Program-made: the position numbers and the translations under genes
Assembly (NCBI RefSeq): GCF_001697225.1
Contig: NZ_CP014671.1
Span: 372,001-436,000 of the forward strand
Source of the DNA: Immundisolibacter cernigliae
Lineage (GTDB): Bacteria > Pseudomonadota > Gammaproteobacteria > Immundisolibacterales > Immundisolibacteraceae
Direction of reading: 5' to 3'
DNA: 64,000 nt
Part shown: one piece after another, positions 40,794 to 50,225 of the stretch
How positions within the stretch are numbered: the first letter of the stretch is position 1
Layout: each line of letters begins with the position of its first letter
Notes under the pieces: generated by a model
What the model was told of the DNA's origin: nothing
Database searches by the model: none
What the model saw: only the letters and a program-made list of their open reading frames with translations

Positions 40794-43538
40794 TCAGTGG
40801 GCTTCGTCCCAGTTCAGGCCAACGCCGGTTTCCACTTCCAGCGGCACGGTCAGCGGATTGTCGGCGGTCATCAGGGCCGTGACCTGTGCCCGCACCGCCT
40901 CGGCGCGCTCGGCCGGCAGCTCGAACACCAGTTCGTCGTGCACCTGCATGATCATGCGCGCCGGCTGGCCATTGTCGTGCAGCCAGCGGTCGATGCGAAT
41001 CATGGCCAGCTTGATCAGGTCGGCGGCGGTGCCCTGCATGGGCGCGTTGATGGCGGTGCGCTCGGCGTACTGGCGGCGCTGGTTGTTGCCGGCGCGGATG
41101 TCCGGCAGGTACAGGCGCCGGCCGTAGACGGTCTGCACGTAGCCGCGCTCGCGCGCCGCGGCGCGGGTGGCGTCCATGTAGGCGCGCACGCCGGGGTAGC
41201 GTTCGAAGTACTGGTCCACGTAGCGCTGCGCGGCGCCCCGATCGATGCCCAGCTGCTGCGCCAGGCCGAAGGCCGACATGCCGTAGATGAGGCCGAAGTT
41301 GATGGCCTTGGCGGCGCGCCGCTGCTCGCCGCTGACCGCGTCCGGCGCCAGGCCGAAGATTTCCCCCGCCGTGGCGCGGTGCACGTCCAGGCCCCGTGCG
41401 AACGCCTCGACCAGACCTTCATCGCCCGACAGGTGGGCCATGATGCGCAGCTCGATCTGCGAGTAGTCGGCCGACAGCAGCACGCAGCCGGGCGGCGCGA
41501 TGAAGGCCTGGCGGATGCGCCGGCCCTCGGCGGTACGCACCGGGATGTTCTGCAGGTTCGGATCCGACGACGACAGCCGGCCGGTCGAGGCCACCGCCTG
41601 GTGATAGGAGGTATGCACGCGGCCGGTGGCCGGGTTGACCTGTTGCGGCAGCTTGTCGGTGTAGGTAGAGCGCAGCTTGGACAGGCCGCGGTGCTCCAGG
41701 ATCACCCGCGGCAGCGGGTAGTGCAGGGCGAGCTCCTGCAGCACGTCCTCGGCGGTGGACGGCTGCTTGGTCGGGGTGCGACCCAGCACCGGCAGTTTCT
41801 GTTCCTCGTACAGCACCTGCTGGATCTGCAGCGGCGAACCCAGGTTGAACGGGTGCCCGGCCAGCTCGTGCGCCTCGGCTTCCAGGCGCTGCATGGCGGC
41901 GGCCAGCTCGCCGCTTTGCGTGCGCAGCAGGGCCGCATCGATCAGCACGCCGTGGCGCTCGATGCGCGAGAGCACCGGCAGCAGCGGCATTTCGATCTGC
42001 TCGAACACGCGCCGCAGCTCGGGCGCCGCCTCGATCTGCGGCCAGAAGTGCCGGTGCAGGCGCAGCGTGACGTCGGCGTCCTCGGCCGCGTAGCGGGTGG
42101 CGGTTTCAATGTCCACCTGATTGAAAGTGAGCTGGTTCTTGCCGCTGCCGGCCACGTCCTTGAAGGTGATGGTGGCGTGGCCAAGATGTCTGGCGGACAG
42201 GGTGTCCATGTCGTGTCGGCTGGCGGTGCTGTCCAGCACGTAGGATTCGAGCATGGTGTCGAAGGCCGGACCGGCCGGCGTGATGCCGTAGCGGGCCAGC
42301 ACCGTGCAGTCGAACTTGAAACCCTGGCCGATCTTGCGCGGCGTATCGGCTTCCAGCAGCGGCTTCAACCGCGCCAGCACGGCGTCCCGGGCAAGCTGCT
42401 CCGGCGCGCCCGGATAGTCGTGGCCGACCGGCACGTAGGCCGCCTCGCCGGGCGCGACTGCAAACGACAGGCCGACGATCTGGGCCGTGATGGCGTCCAG
42501 GCGGTCGGTCTCCAGATCGAAGCTGAATTCGTCGGCCGCCGCCAGGCGTTCGCACCAGCGCTCGAGCGCAGCCTCGTCGAGCACGGTTTCGTAGGCCTCG
42601 CGGTCGATCACCTGCGCGGCGGCAACGGCGGGCGCCTGCAGCACGGCCGTATCCGCGGCGGCAAGCGCCTGCCCACCCACCGATCCGCCGTCCAGTTCCT
42701 TCAGCCACGACCTGAACTCCAGCTCGGTGAACAGCCGGCGCAGCGTGTCCACGTCCGGCGCGCCGCGGTTCAGGTTGTCCGGGTCGATGTCCAGCGGCAC
42801 GTCGCAGCGCACCGTGGCCAGGTCCAGGTACAGCGGCAACTGCTCCAGCGTGGCACGCAGGTTCTCGCCCACCTTGCCGCCGATGTCGCCGGCATGGGCG
42901 ATCACGCCATCCAGCGAGCCGTAGTCGGTGAGCCATTTGGCGGCGGTCTTGGGGCCGACCTTGGGCACGCCGGGGATGTTGTCCACCGTGTCGCCGGTCA
43001 GGGCCAGGAAATCGGCGATCAGTTCCGGCGGCACGCCGAATTTCTCCCGCACGCCGGCCACGTCGAGCACCGTGTTGCTCATGGTGTTGACCAGCCGCAC
43101 CCGGCCATCCACCAGCTGCGCCAGGTCCTTGTCGGCGGTCGAGATCAGCACCTGTTCGCCGCGGCTGGCCGCGCGCCGGGCCAGGGTGCCGATCACGTCG
43201 TCCGCCTCCACGCCGTCGATCACCAGCAGCGGCAGACCGAGCGCCCGCACCAGTTCCAGCGTCGGGCCGATCTGCACCGCCAGCTCCGGCGGCATCGGCG
43301 GGCGGTTGGCCTTGTAGTCGGCAAACGCGTCGTGCCGGAAGGTCGGCCCCTTGGCGTCGAACACCACCGCGATGTGGGCGTCCGGATAGTCGCGCTCCAG
43401 CCGGCGCAGCATGTTGACCACGCCGTAGGTGACACCGGTCGGCTGGCCCTGGGAGTTGGTCAGCGGCGGCAGCGCATGGAAGGCGCGAAACAGGTAGGAC
43501 GAGCCGTCCACCAGGACGACGAGCGGTGATTCGGACAT
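40794..43538 (-). CDS. polA: DNA polymerase I
   Basis: The 914-residue protein has the 5'-nuclease domain (VDGSSYLFRAFHALPPL onward), a 3'-5' exonuclease domain with an intact DxE site (FDLETDRLD), and polymerase motifs A (SADYSQIELRIMAHLSGD), B (RRAAKAINFGLIYGMS) and C (MQVHDELVFE). It serves repair and Okazaki fragment maturation. Start ATG 43538 is the family start; an upstream frame is shadow. The next genes on the other strand, DUF2782 and thrB, are common polA neighbours. Confidence 0.97.
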   Translation of the reverse strand: MSESPLVVLVDGSSYLFRAFHALPPLTNSQGQPTGVTYGVVNMLRRLERDYPDAHIAVVFDAKGPTFRHDAFADYKANRPPMPPELAVQIGPTLELVRALGLPLLVIDGVEADDVIGTLARRAASRGEQVLISTADKDLAQLVDGRVRLVNTMSNTVLDVAGVREKFGVPPELIADFLALTGDTVDNIPGVPKVGPKTAAKWLTDYGSLDGVIAHAGDIGGKVGENLRATLEQLPLYLDLATVRCDVPLDIDPDNLNRGAPDVDTLRRLFTELEFRSWLKELDGGSVGGQALAAADTAVLQAPAVAAAQVIDREAYETVLDEAALERWCERLAAADEFSFDLETDRLDAITAQIVGLSFAVAPGEAAYVPVGHDYPGAPEQLARDAVLARLKPLLEADTPRKIGQGFKFDCTVLARYGITPAGPAFDTMLESYVLDSTASRHDMDTLSARHLGHATITFKDVAGSGKNQLTFNQVDIETATRYAAEDADVTLRLHRHFWPQIEAAPELRRVFEQIEMPLLPVLSRIERHGVLIDAALLRTQSGELAAAMQRLEAEAHELAGHPFNLGSPLQIQQVLYEEQKLPVLGRTPTKQPSTAEDVLQELALHYPLPRVILEHRGLSKLRSTYTDKLPQQVNPATGRVHTSYHQAVASTGRLSSSDPNLQNIPVRTAEGRRIRQAFIAPPGCVLLSADYSQIELRIMAHLSGDEGLVEAFARGLDVHRATAGEIFGLAPDAVSGEQRRAAKAINFGLIYGMSAFGLAQQLGIDRGAAQRYVDQYFERYPGVRAYMDATRAAARERGYVQTVYGRRLYLPDIRAGNNQRRQYAERTAINAPMQGTAADLIKLAMIRIDRWLHDNGQPARMIMQVHDELVFELPAERAEAVRAQVTALMTADNPLTVPLEVETGVGLNWDEAH

Positions 43539-43692
43539 GCTGACCGGGAAGTTCAAACGGCGCAGGGACGGGCCGGCCGGCAGTGTAGCGCAGCGGCCGA
43601 CGCACCCTAACCGCCCGCCGCGACGCCGGCCGGGCAGCACGGCGATGCTATGCTTTGGCCAGCATTTCAAGCCCTTTGCCGGAGTTCAACCC

Positions 43693-44081
43693 ATGCGCCG
43701 CATGCTGCTTATCGGTCTCCTGCTGGCCGCCGCGGCGCAGGCCGCCGAGGAGGGCCCCCGCCGGGCAGCGAAGCCCTGCCGGAGTTGCAGGTCGAGCCCC
43801 GCGACGATGCCCCGCCGGCCGGCAGCGAGGTGCCGCCCGAGCTGCAGGTGGCGCCGCAGGAAGGCGAGGCGCCCTCGCCCGAGGTCACCATCAAGCGCCA
43901 GGGCAAGGACACGCGCGAGGAGTACTCGATCAACGGCCGCGTCTACATGGTCAAGGTCAAACCGGCCGTCGGCCCCGCCTATTACCTGGTCGATCCGACC
44001 GGCCAGGGCGAGTTCAGCCAGCAGATCAACGACGTCAAGAACCCGCCTCCGGTGCCGCGCTGGGTGTTGCTGCGCTGGTAA
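43693..44081 (+). pseudogene. DUF2782 protein, frameshifted in a C-run
   Basis: The frame starting at ATG 43693 encodes a signal peptide (MRRMLLIGLLLAAAAQAAEEG), while the rest (PPPGSEALPELQ to YYLVDPTGQGEF) is in another frame that ends at 44081. The switch lies in the run of five C near 43759. Adding one C would restore one protein of about 129 residues of the DUF2782 family, which normally lies between polA and thrB. It is either a real frameshift or a sequencing error in the homopolymer; the intact C-terminal frame favours a recent or artefactual event. Confidence 0.7.
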
Positions 44082-44104
44082 GCGGTTGACCGGCGGGGAC
44101 TGGC

Positions 44105-45058
44105 GTGTCGGTATACACCCGGGTCGAGGCGGCCGAAGTAACGGCGTTCCTGCGCGATTACGCGGTCGGTGAGCTGCTGGACCTGCAGGGCATCGCCGAC
44201 GGCATCGAGAACACCAACTACTTCGTCACCACGCGCGGCGGGGCCTTCGTGCTGACGCTGTTCGAGCGCCATGCCGAGGTGGAGCTCGAATATTTCCTGG
44301 AGCTGATGGTCGCCCTGGCCGACCACGGCCTGGCCTGCCCACGGCCGATCATGGCCGACGACGGCAGTTATCTGCGCCGCCTGGCGCAGCGGCCGGCGGC
44401 GCTGGTCGAACGCCTGGCCGGCAAGGCCGTGACCGAGCCGTCGGTGGCGCAATGCGCGGCGGTCGGCGAGGCCCTGGGGCGCATCCACCGCATCGGCCGC
44501 CACGTGCACCGGCGCCGCTCCAACGAACGCGGTCCGGCCTGGTGGCGGGTGACCGCCGACGCCCTGCGCGGCGTGCTGCAGGCCGACACCATGGCGCTGA
44601 TCGATGCCGAGATCGCCTTCCAGGCGGCCTTCGACACCCAGCACCTGCCCCGCGGCGTGATCCACGCCGACCTGTTTCGCGACAACGTGTTGTTCGAGGG
44701 CGAGCGCCTTTCCGGCGTGATCGACTTCTACGCCGCCTGCAACGACATCCTGCTGTACGACCTGGCCATCTGCCTGAACGACTGGTGCGTGGTGCCTGAC
44801 GGCGACTTCGACGACGCCCGGGCGCGTGCCTTCCTGGCCGCCTATGTCAGCGGTCGCCCGCCCGTGGCCGGCGAGGCGGCGGCGCTGCCGGCGATGCTGC
44901 GCGCGGCGGCGCTGCGCTTCTGGCTGTCGCGCCTGTACGACCTGCATTTCCCGCGCGCCGGGGAAATCACCCACGTCAAGGATCCGGGCCACTTCGAGCG
45001 CATCCTGCGCCTGCGCATCGCGCAGCCGCAGCGCACTGCCGCGCTGTGGCCGGCCTGA
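44105..45058 (+). CDS. thrB: Homoserine kinase (ThrB, type II)
   Basis: The 317-residue product is of the APH-kinase fold: DGIENTNYFV, VIHADLFRDNVLF (catalytic loop) and GVIDFYAA. It phosphorylates homoserine toward threonine. The start is GTG 44105, 23 bp after the DUF2782 stop. MetX elsewhere in the window uses the same substrate. Confidence 0.93.
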   Translation: MSVYTRVEAAEVTAFLRDYAVGELLDLQGIADGIENTNYFVTTRGGAFVLTLFERHAEVELEYFLELMVALADHGLACPRPIMADDGSYLRRLAQRPAALVERLAGKAVTEPSVAQCAAVGEALGRIHRIGRHVHRRRSNERGPAWWRVTADALRGVLQADTMALIDAEIAFQAAFDTQHLPRGVIHADLFRDNVLFEGERLSGVIDFYAACNDILLYDLAICLNDWCVVPDGDFDDARARAFLAAYVSGRPPVAGEAAALPAMLRAAALRFWLSRLYDLHFPRAGEITHVKDPGHFERILRLRIAQPQRTAALWPA

Positions 45059-45062
45059 AGCG

Positions 45063-45995
45063 ATGACCGCGCTGCGCCGCGCCCTGCCCTACCTGTGGCT
45101 GAACCTGGCCTGCGTGTTCTGGGCCGGCAACATGGTGATCGGCCGCGCACTGCGCGACTACCTCGGGCCGGGGCTGATCGTAAGCGTGCGCGGCGCGATG
45201 TCGCTGGTGGTGCTGGCGGTGCTGCTGCGCTTCCTGCGCCGCGACGACGAACCGCCGCTGCGCGAGGACTTCTGGCGCCTGTGCTTCATGGCCTTCAGCG
45301 GCGTGGCCGGCTTTCAGGGCGTGTTCTACCTGGGCCTGCGCTACACGGACGCCATAAACGCCGCGCTGATGAATGCCGCAGGTCCGCTGGTGGCGCTGGC
45401 GCTGGCCTATCTGGTGCTGCGCGCGGTGGTGCGACCGGTGCAGTGGGTCGGGGCGCTGGTGTCACTGGCCGGCATCGGCGTGATCCTGTCCGCCGGCAGC
45501 CTCGAGCGGCTGGCCAGGCTGCACTTCAACGGCGGCGATCTGCTGCTGCTCGGCTCGATGGTGCTGTGGGGTGCCTACTCGATCGCCGGACGCGCGGTGA
45601 TGCGCCGCCGCTCGGTGCTGTCGGTGACGGCCCTCACGTCGGCCCTGTCGCTGCTGATGGTCGCGCCCTGGGGCCTTTGGGAATTCGCCACCACCGAGCC
45701 ACGCTTCACGCCGTGGGTGTGGCAGGCGCTGGCCTTCATCGCCGTGTTCGTCGGCGTCGGCGCCCTGCTGGCGTGGAACACCGGCGTCAAGGCAGTCGGC
45801 GCCGCCGAGGCCATGGCCTTCATGAACATGACCCCCGTCTACACTGTCGCCCTGTCGACCCTGCTGCTGCACGAACCGATGCGCACCTATCAGCTCGCCG
45901 GCGCGGTGCTGGTGGTCGGCGGCAGCCTGCTGGCGGCGCTTGGACCCCAGTGGCTGCAGCGCCTGCGGCGCGCGCCGGCCACCGAATCGAGTTGA
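45063..45995 (+). CDS. EamA/DMT family transporter
   Basis: The 310-residue product has ten membrane segments in two EamA repeats (about 12-140 and 155-295), with LACVFWAGNMVIGRALRD at the first and MNMTPVYTVALSTLLL at the second. It exports or imports a small metabolite of unknown kind. It starts 4 bp after thrB, so it may be co-expressed with threonine synthesis, but this is only context. Confidence 0.9.
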   Translation: MTALRRALPYLWLNLACVFWAGNMVIGRALRDYLGPGLIVSVRGAMSLVVLAVLLRFLRRDDEPPLREDFWRLCFMAFSGVAGFQGVFYLGLRYTDAINAALMNAAGPLVALALAYLVLRAVVRPVQWVGALVSLAGIGVILSAGSLERLARLHFNGGDLLLLGSMVLWGAYSIAGRAVMRRRSVLSVTALTSALSLLMVAPWGLWEFATTEPRFTPWVWQALAFIAVFVGVGALLAWNTGVKAVGAAEAMAFMNMTPVYTVALSTLLLHEPMRTYQLAGAVLVVGGSLLAALGPQWLQRLRRAPATESS

Positions 45996-46000
45996 ACCCG

Positions 46001-46819
46001 ATGGACAGCCTGTACGGAAAAACGCTCTTCATCACCGGCGCCAGCCGCGGCATCGGCAAGGCGATCGCGCTGCGCGCCGCCGAGGACGGCGCCAACATCG
46101 TCATCGCCGCCAAGACCAGCGAGCCGCACCCCAGGCTGGCGGGCACCATCCACACGGCGGCGCAGGAAATCGAGGACGCCGGCGGGCGCGCCCTGCCGCT
46201 GCTCATGGACGTGCGCGACGCGGATGCCGTGGACGCCGCCGTGGCGCAGGCCGTGGCGCACTTCGGCGGCATCGACATCCTGGTCAACAACGCCTCCGCC
46301 ATCAGCCTGACCGGCACGCTGGACACGCCGGTCAAGCGCTTCGACCTGATGATGGACGTCAACCTGCGCGGCACCTGGCTGGCGTCGCGCGCCTGCCTGC
46401 CGCACCTGCTGCGGGCCGAGAACCCGCACATCCTGGTGCTGTCGCCGCCGCTGAACCTGGAGCCGCGCTGGCTGGCGCCGCACCCGGCCTACACCACCAC
46501 CAAGTACGGCATGAGCCTGTGCATGCTCGGCCTGGCGGAGGAATTTCGCGAGCATGGCGTGGCCGTCAACGCCCTGTGGCCGCGCACGGTGATCGCCACC
46601 GCCGCCATCGACCTGCTGCCGGACGTCGACCCGGCCGCCTGCCGGCGACCGGAGATCGTGGCCGACGCCGCGCACTGGATCCTGACCCGGCCCAGCCGCG
46701 ACGCGAGCGGCAATTTCTACATCGACGAAGCCGTGCTGGCGCAGGCCGGCGTGACCGATTTCGACCGCTACGCCGTGGACCCCGCCCGCGAGCTGATGAT
46801 GGACCTGTTCCTGGACTGA
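46001..46819 (+). CDS. SDR family oxidoreductase (HSDL2-like)
   Basis: The 272-residue product has TGASRGIGKAI, NNASAIS, LVLSPPLN (Ser) and the Tyr-Lys pair in AYTTTKYGMS. RWLAPHPAYTTTKYG and the C-terminal RPEIVADAAHWIL match the group of hydroxysteroid dehydrogenase-like 2 proteins. Its substrate is unknown. The start is 5 bp after the EamA gene stop. Catalytic residues are intact, unlike the SDR at 38.3-39.1 kb. Confidence 0.9.
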   Translation: MDSLYGKTLFITGASRGIGKAIALRAAEDGANIVIAAKTSEPHPRLAGTIHTAAQEIEDAGGRALPLLMDVRDADAVDAAVAQAVAHFGGIDILVNNASAISLTGTLDTPVKRFDLMMDVNLRGTWLASRACLPHLLRAENPHILVLSPPLNLEPRWLAPHPAYTTTKYGMSLCMLGLAEEFREHGVAVNALWPRTVIATAAIDLLPDVDPAACRRPEIVADAAHWILTRPSRDASGNFYIDEAVLAQAGVTDFDRYAVDPARELMMDLFLD

Positions 46820-46850
46820 TTGCGCCGCGCAAGTGTCGGCGCCGTGGCAG

Positions 46851-46945
46851 CGCGACGCCGCTCCCACGGGGGGCGCCCCCGCCGCGAATCTTCCGGACCG
46901 CGATCGCCGCACCCGAAGATTTCGGCCCGAGGGCGGGCCTCCCAC
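46851..46945. repeat. REP-like units in convergent gap
   Basis: CGCGACGCCGCTCCCAC (46851-46867) and GGGCGGGCCTCCCAC (46931-46945) are units of the GTGGGAGCGG...CGCG type. The 260-bp gap between two convergent genes holds only these and the heptamer array at 47036; no gene was found. Confidence 0.4.
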
Positions 46946-47035
46946 GGAGTTATCCAGTTGTCATCGCCACTCGCCCCATAATCCAACGATCCAACCCCCT
47001 TCGACCTCGCGGCACAAAACCACCGCACACCTCGT

Positions 47036-47084
47036 CCCTTGATTCTTTCCCCTTGAATCTTGAATCTTGCCCCTTGAATCTATT
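47036..47084 (-). repeat. Heptamer tandem repeat array, copy 1
   Basis: Seven 7-bp units in register: CCCTTGA, TTCTTTC, CCCTTGA, ATCTTGA, ATCTTGC, CCCTTGA, ATCTATT. Read on the minus strand they are the TTCAAGR family seen at 60.8-62.2 kb. The TAG stop codon of the adjacent glycosyltransferase (47080-47082) is in the last unit. Confidence 0.8.
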
Positions 47085-48219
47085 TCTTACGCATCCCCAC
47101 ACATCGCTCAATGCCGTCAGCAAAGCGCTGCACCATATTGTCCAGCGTGTAATGCTGCGCATCGCGCAACGCCGCCTGCTTGATCGCATCCAGCCTGGCG
47201 CGGTCGTTGAACAGTGCAATCACCGCCTCCGCATAACGATCCGCCCCACCATGCACAACCAGGCCATTCTCCCCATCCCGCAGATAGGCGATCTCCGGGC
47301 TGTGCCGGGACTCCGCCGTCGTGATCATCGGCGTGCCCGAACAGAATGAATCCAGAATATGCAGTCCAACCAGGCCAGGGTTGATCACGACATCGGCCAG
47401 CTTGAACCAGGCCGCTTTCTCCTGGCCCTTGCGCACCCCTACCCACTTCAGCCATGGCCGCGTCTCGGCCGCCGCCCGTATTTCGCTGGCGCTGGGGCCG
47501 TCGCCGATCACCACCAGGCGAAACGCGGGCAGCGCGGCATGGATGCCGTCTGCCGCCGCCACCATGTAGTCCAGGCGTTTGTCCGGGTAGAGCGATCCGC
47601 AAAACAGGCCGACTGGCGCGCCCTCCGGCGCATCGATCTCCACCCGCATCGCCTGCAATTGCGCATCCGTCACGCTGGCCAGATCGCGCTCGAACGCCTC
47701 GTTGTCGATCGCATTGTCCAGGCAGGTAATGCGCTCCTGCGGATATCCCGCGCGGCGCACGATCTGCACCGTCATGTCCGTGTAGGCAAACCACCAGTCC
47801 ACCCGCGTCAGGATCACCTGCTTCCACTTCTCGCGCAGGCCGGCCGGGGCGTCGCTCTGGAAATTCACCCCGTGCCCCCAGTACGCCACCCGGCGCGGCG
47901 ACCATAACCGGCCCAGCAGCAAGGGATAGTTCGACAGAATGCGGTTCTCCTGCATCACCACCACCAGATCGGCATCGCGCAGATCGGCCGGGAAAGGCTG
48001 CCACACCAGATCGCGCGCGCCCAGTTCCCAGAAACGGTTTTGCACCTTGTGCGCCCAGGGCAACGAACCCTCGTCCTTCTTGACTGACTCGCGCCGCGAC
48101 GCCTGGCCATGCACCAGATGCAGGTCGATACCTCGACTGGCGCAGGCCTCGCGCAGGCGATCGAACAACGCTGTCCTGTAATGCAACAGTCGATATTGAA
48201 AGACAACGGCTTTCTTCAT
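47080..48219 (-). CDS. Glycosyltransferase family 4 protein
   Basis: The 379-residue product has a GT-B fold: N-terminal KAVVFQYRLLHYRTALFDRL, then the donor-binding half with GLFCGSLYPDKRLDYMV and a late ESRHSPEIAYLRDGENGLVV region with the usual Glu. It adds a sugar in polysaccharide assembly. ATG 48219 is preferred; a GTG three codons earlier is possible. It is the last gene of the minus-strand exopolysaccharide cluster, and its stop codon is within a heptamer repeat. Confidence 0.85.
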   Translation of the reverse strand: MKKAVVFQYRLLHYRTALFDRLREACASRGIDLHLVHGQASRRESVKKDEGSLPWAHKVQNRFWELGARDLVWQPFPADLRDADLVVVMQENRILSNYPLLLGRLWSPRRVAYWGHGVNFQSDAPAGLREKWKQVILTRVDWWFAYTDMTVQIVRRAGYPQERITCLDNAIDNEAFERDLASVTDAQLQAMRVEIDAPEGAPVGLFCGSLYPDKRLDYMVAAADGIHAALPAFRLVVIGDGPSASEIRAAAETRPWLKWVGVRKGQEKAAWFKLADVVINPGLVGLHILDSFCSGTPMITTAESRHSPEIAYLRDGENGLVVHGGADRYAEAVIALFNDRARLDAIKQAALRDAQHYTLDNMVQRFADGIERCVGMRKK

Positions 48220-48238
48220 ATCCAACACGCAGCAACCA

Positions 48239-48400
48239 TCATGAAAACATCCGATCCAATGGTAACGATCTAGCCAATACCCACTTCTTGAAGGCTATCG
48301 GCAGCAGCATCCCGGCTGCTGCCAACAGCGGGAAATAAACCAGAAAATTCAAACCGTCCCAAGGCATCACCTTCAGCCCAATCCCCTTCAGCAGTCCCAT
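48239..48400 (-). CDS. 53-residue membrane peptide
   Basis: An open frame from ATG 48400 to TGA 48239-48241 fills the gap between two glycosyltransferase genes, starting 3 bp after the stop of the upstream one. The peptide has one strong hydrophobic segment (about 16-37, FLVYFPLLAAAGMLLPIAF) followed by a basic region (KKWVLARS). No family is recognised. Fit of the frame to the gap and its membrane character support it as real; a second such gene is at 57936-58103. Confidence 0.5.
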   Translation of the reverse strand: MGLLKGIGLKVMPWDGLNFLVYFPLLAAAGMLLPIAFKKWVLARSLPLDRMFS

Positions 48401-48403
48401 TGC

Positions 48404-49140
48404 TTATAAGTCCTTAACGGTGCCACGCCAATCCCTGCCCAGTGCTTTATCGACCAGCGGCAACACACCATTGGCCCGCTCATCCCAGCTCATCTTTTCT
48501 CGAACGCGCTCTGCTGCTGCCCTGCTCATTGCCACGCGACTTTGCTCGTCATGGACAAGCTTCCGTATCGCATCCGCAAGCCCCTGAACCACGCCTGCCT
48601 CATTCCGGTTTCTGGTCGCTACAACTATCGCAGTTTCAGCCGTCACCAAAGTCGCTGGTCCACCGATGTCCAGACAGATCACCGGCAGCCCATTCGCCTG
48701 CGCCTCCAGCACCACATTGCCGCTGGAATCATGCAGGCTGGGAAACAGGAAACAATGCATGGTCCGGTACAGCGCGAACAGCTCCTGCTGCGGCATGTGG
48801 CTCACCCAGCGGAGGCTGTCCTGCACACCCGCCTCAGCCGCCACCTTGCGCAACTCTGGCTCGAACGGCCCCTTGCCCAGCAACGTGAACTCGACCGGCA
48901 CCCCTTGTGCCACCGCCTGCGCCACGGCCCGGATCGCCAGATGCGCCCCCTTCCAGCCCAGCAGCCGGCCAGCGAACAAAACACGCAGCGGCTCGCCCGG
49001 CTGCCGCGCAGTGGGCTGAATGCCGGCAGGGGCATCAATGCCGATTTCGGGATACACGATTGCACGGCGGCGGAATGGCCACGGCAACGCCTGGCGAGTG
49101 TCTTCCGTCTTGGTGAGGATCAGCGTGGCCCTGGCATAGG
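48404..49140 (-). pseudogene. Glycosyltransferase family 4, C-terminal half cut by IS
   Basis: This is the 3' part of a gene split by the IS481-type element. It holds the donor-binding half: RVLFAGRLLGWKGAHLAI, PSLHDSSGNVVLEAQANGLP and CLDIGGPATLV. Removal of the IS and one copy of the CATAGG duplication joins it in frame with 50221-50737 to give 415 residues, with AAYARATLILTK over the junction. A start within the IS might still allow a fragment to be made, but the acceptor half is missing. Confidence 0.9.
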
Positions 49141-50220
49141 TGTTCCATCCCGGATCATCATATAGTTCCGTCTCGGTCCCCGCTGCTGCTGGCGCGCGAG
49201 GTGTTCCGGGAGCTGGCAGGGGACGGGAAAGCGGTTGATCGGGAGGTGTCCGCATGCTGATTGCACTGCACAAACAAGCCCGCACCACGCCCCACGTGCG
49301 GGCGCAGATCGCGGCCAGTGATGAGCCGGTGGCGGTGCTGGCCCGCCGCTTTGGCGTCACCGAGCCGACGATCTACAAATGGAAGCGGCGCCCGGATGTC
49401 TACGACCGGCCGCACACCGCGCACCGCCTGCAAACGACGTTGACCCCCGGCCAGGAGGCGATCGTGGTCTACCTGCGCCGGGCCCTGCTGCTGCCGCTGG
49501 ACGACCTGCTGGCGGTGACGCGCGAGTTCCTGTGTCCGGACGTGTCCCGCTCCGGGCTGGACCGCTGCCTGCGCCGCCACGGCGTGGGCAACCTGCGCGC
49601 CCTGCGCCCGGCGCCGGACAAAGCGGTCAGCAAGACCTTCAAGACCTACGTGCCCGGCTTTGTGCACGTCGACGTGAAGTACCTGCCGCAGATGGCCGAC
49701 GAGGACCGGCGCCGGTTCCTGTTCGTGGCCATCGATCGGGCCACCCGCTGGGTTTACGTGGCCCTGAAAGCCGACAAGAGCGCGCGCTCGGCGCGCGCCT
49801 TCCTCAGTGCCCTGGCCACGGCCTGCCCGGTGCGCATCACGCGCCTGCTCACCGACAACGGCACCGAGTTCACGGACCGGCTGTTCGGGAGCCGGGCGCG
49901 GGCCCCGACCGGGACGCATGAGTTCGATCGCCTGTGCCAGGAACTGGGCATCGAGCACCGTCTGACGCCCCCGCGCCACCCGCAGACCAATGGCATGGTC
50001 GAGCGCTTCAACGGGCGCATCGCGGACCTGCTGCGCACGCACCACTTCAGGTCCAGCGAGGACCTGGAGCAGACCCTGCACCGCTATGTCACGCTCTACA
50101 ACCACCACTTGCCGCAGAAGGCACTGAACGCCCAGACTCCGGCTCAAGCGCTTCAGCACTGGTACGCTTCAAAACCGGAGCTGTTTCATCGAAGGCCAAA
50201 TAATCGGCCGGGACGTGACA
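49141..50220 (+). mobile_element. IS481-family insertion sequence, 1080 bp
   Basis: The ends are TGTTCCATCCCGG on the left and, read inward from the right, TGTCACGTCCCGG; 16 of the first 25 bases match. The element is flanked by direct repeats CATAGG at 49135-49140 and 50221-50226, a 6-bp target duplication. It carries one intact transposase gene. It has split a glycosyltransferase gene. Clean ends and an intact gene suggest recent insertion. Confidence 0.93.
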
Positions 50221-50225
50221 CATAG
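49254..50225 (+). CDS. IS481-family transposase
   Basis: The 323-residue product has an N-terminal HTH (about 22-46, AVLARRFGVTEPTIYKWKRR) and an rve core with DDE residues in HVDVKYLPQ, LTDNGTEF and NGMVERFNGRI. It is full length. The ribosome site GGGAGGTG is strong. The TAG stop codon (50223-50225) lies outside the IS, in the duplicated target CATAGG, so the end of this protein depends on the insertion site. Confidence 0.95.
   Translation: MLIALHKQARTTPHVRAQIAASDEPVAVLARRFGVTEPTIYKWKRRPDVYDRPHTAHRLQTTLTPGQEAIVVYLRRALLLPLDDLLAVTREFLCPDVSRSGLDRCLRRHGVGNLRALRPAPDKAVSKTFKTYVPGFVHVDVKYLPQMADEDRRRFLFVAIDRATRWVYVALKADKSARSARAFLSALATACPVRITRLLTDNGTEFTDRLFGSRARAPTGTHEFDRLCQELGIEHRLTPPRHPQTNGMVERFNGRIADLLRTHHFRSSEDLEQTLHRYVTLYNHHLPQKALNAQTPAQALQHWYASKPELFHRRPNNRPGRDT

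Noticed and set aside
40734-43529. 931-codon plus-strand frame opposite polA
   Set aside because: polA on the minus strand has all motifs; the plus-strand product has none and is rich in His, Gln, Arg and Val as expected of a shadow.
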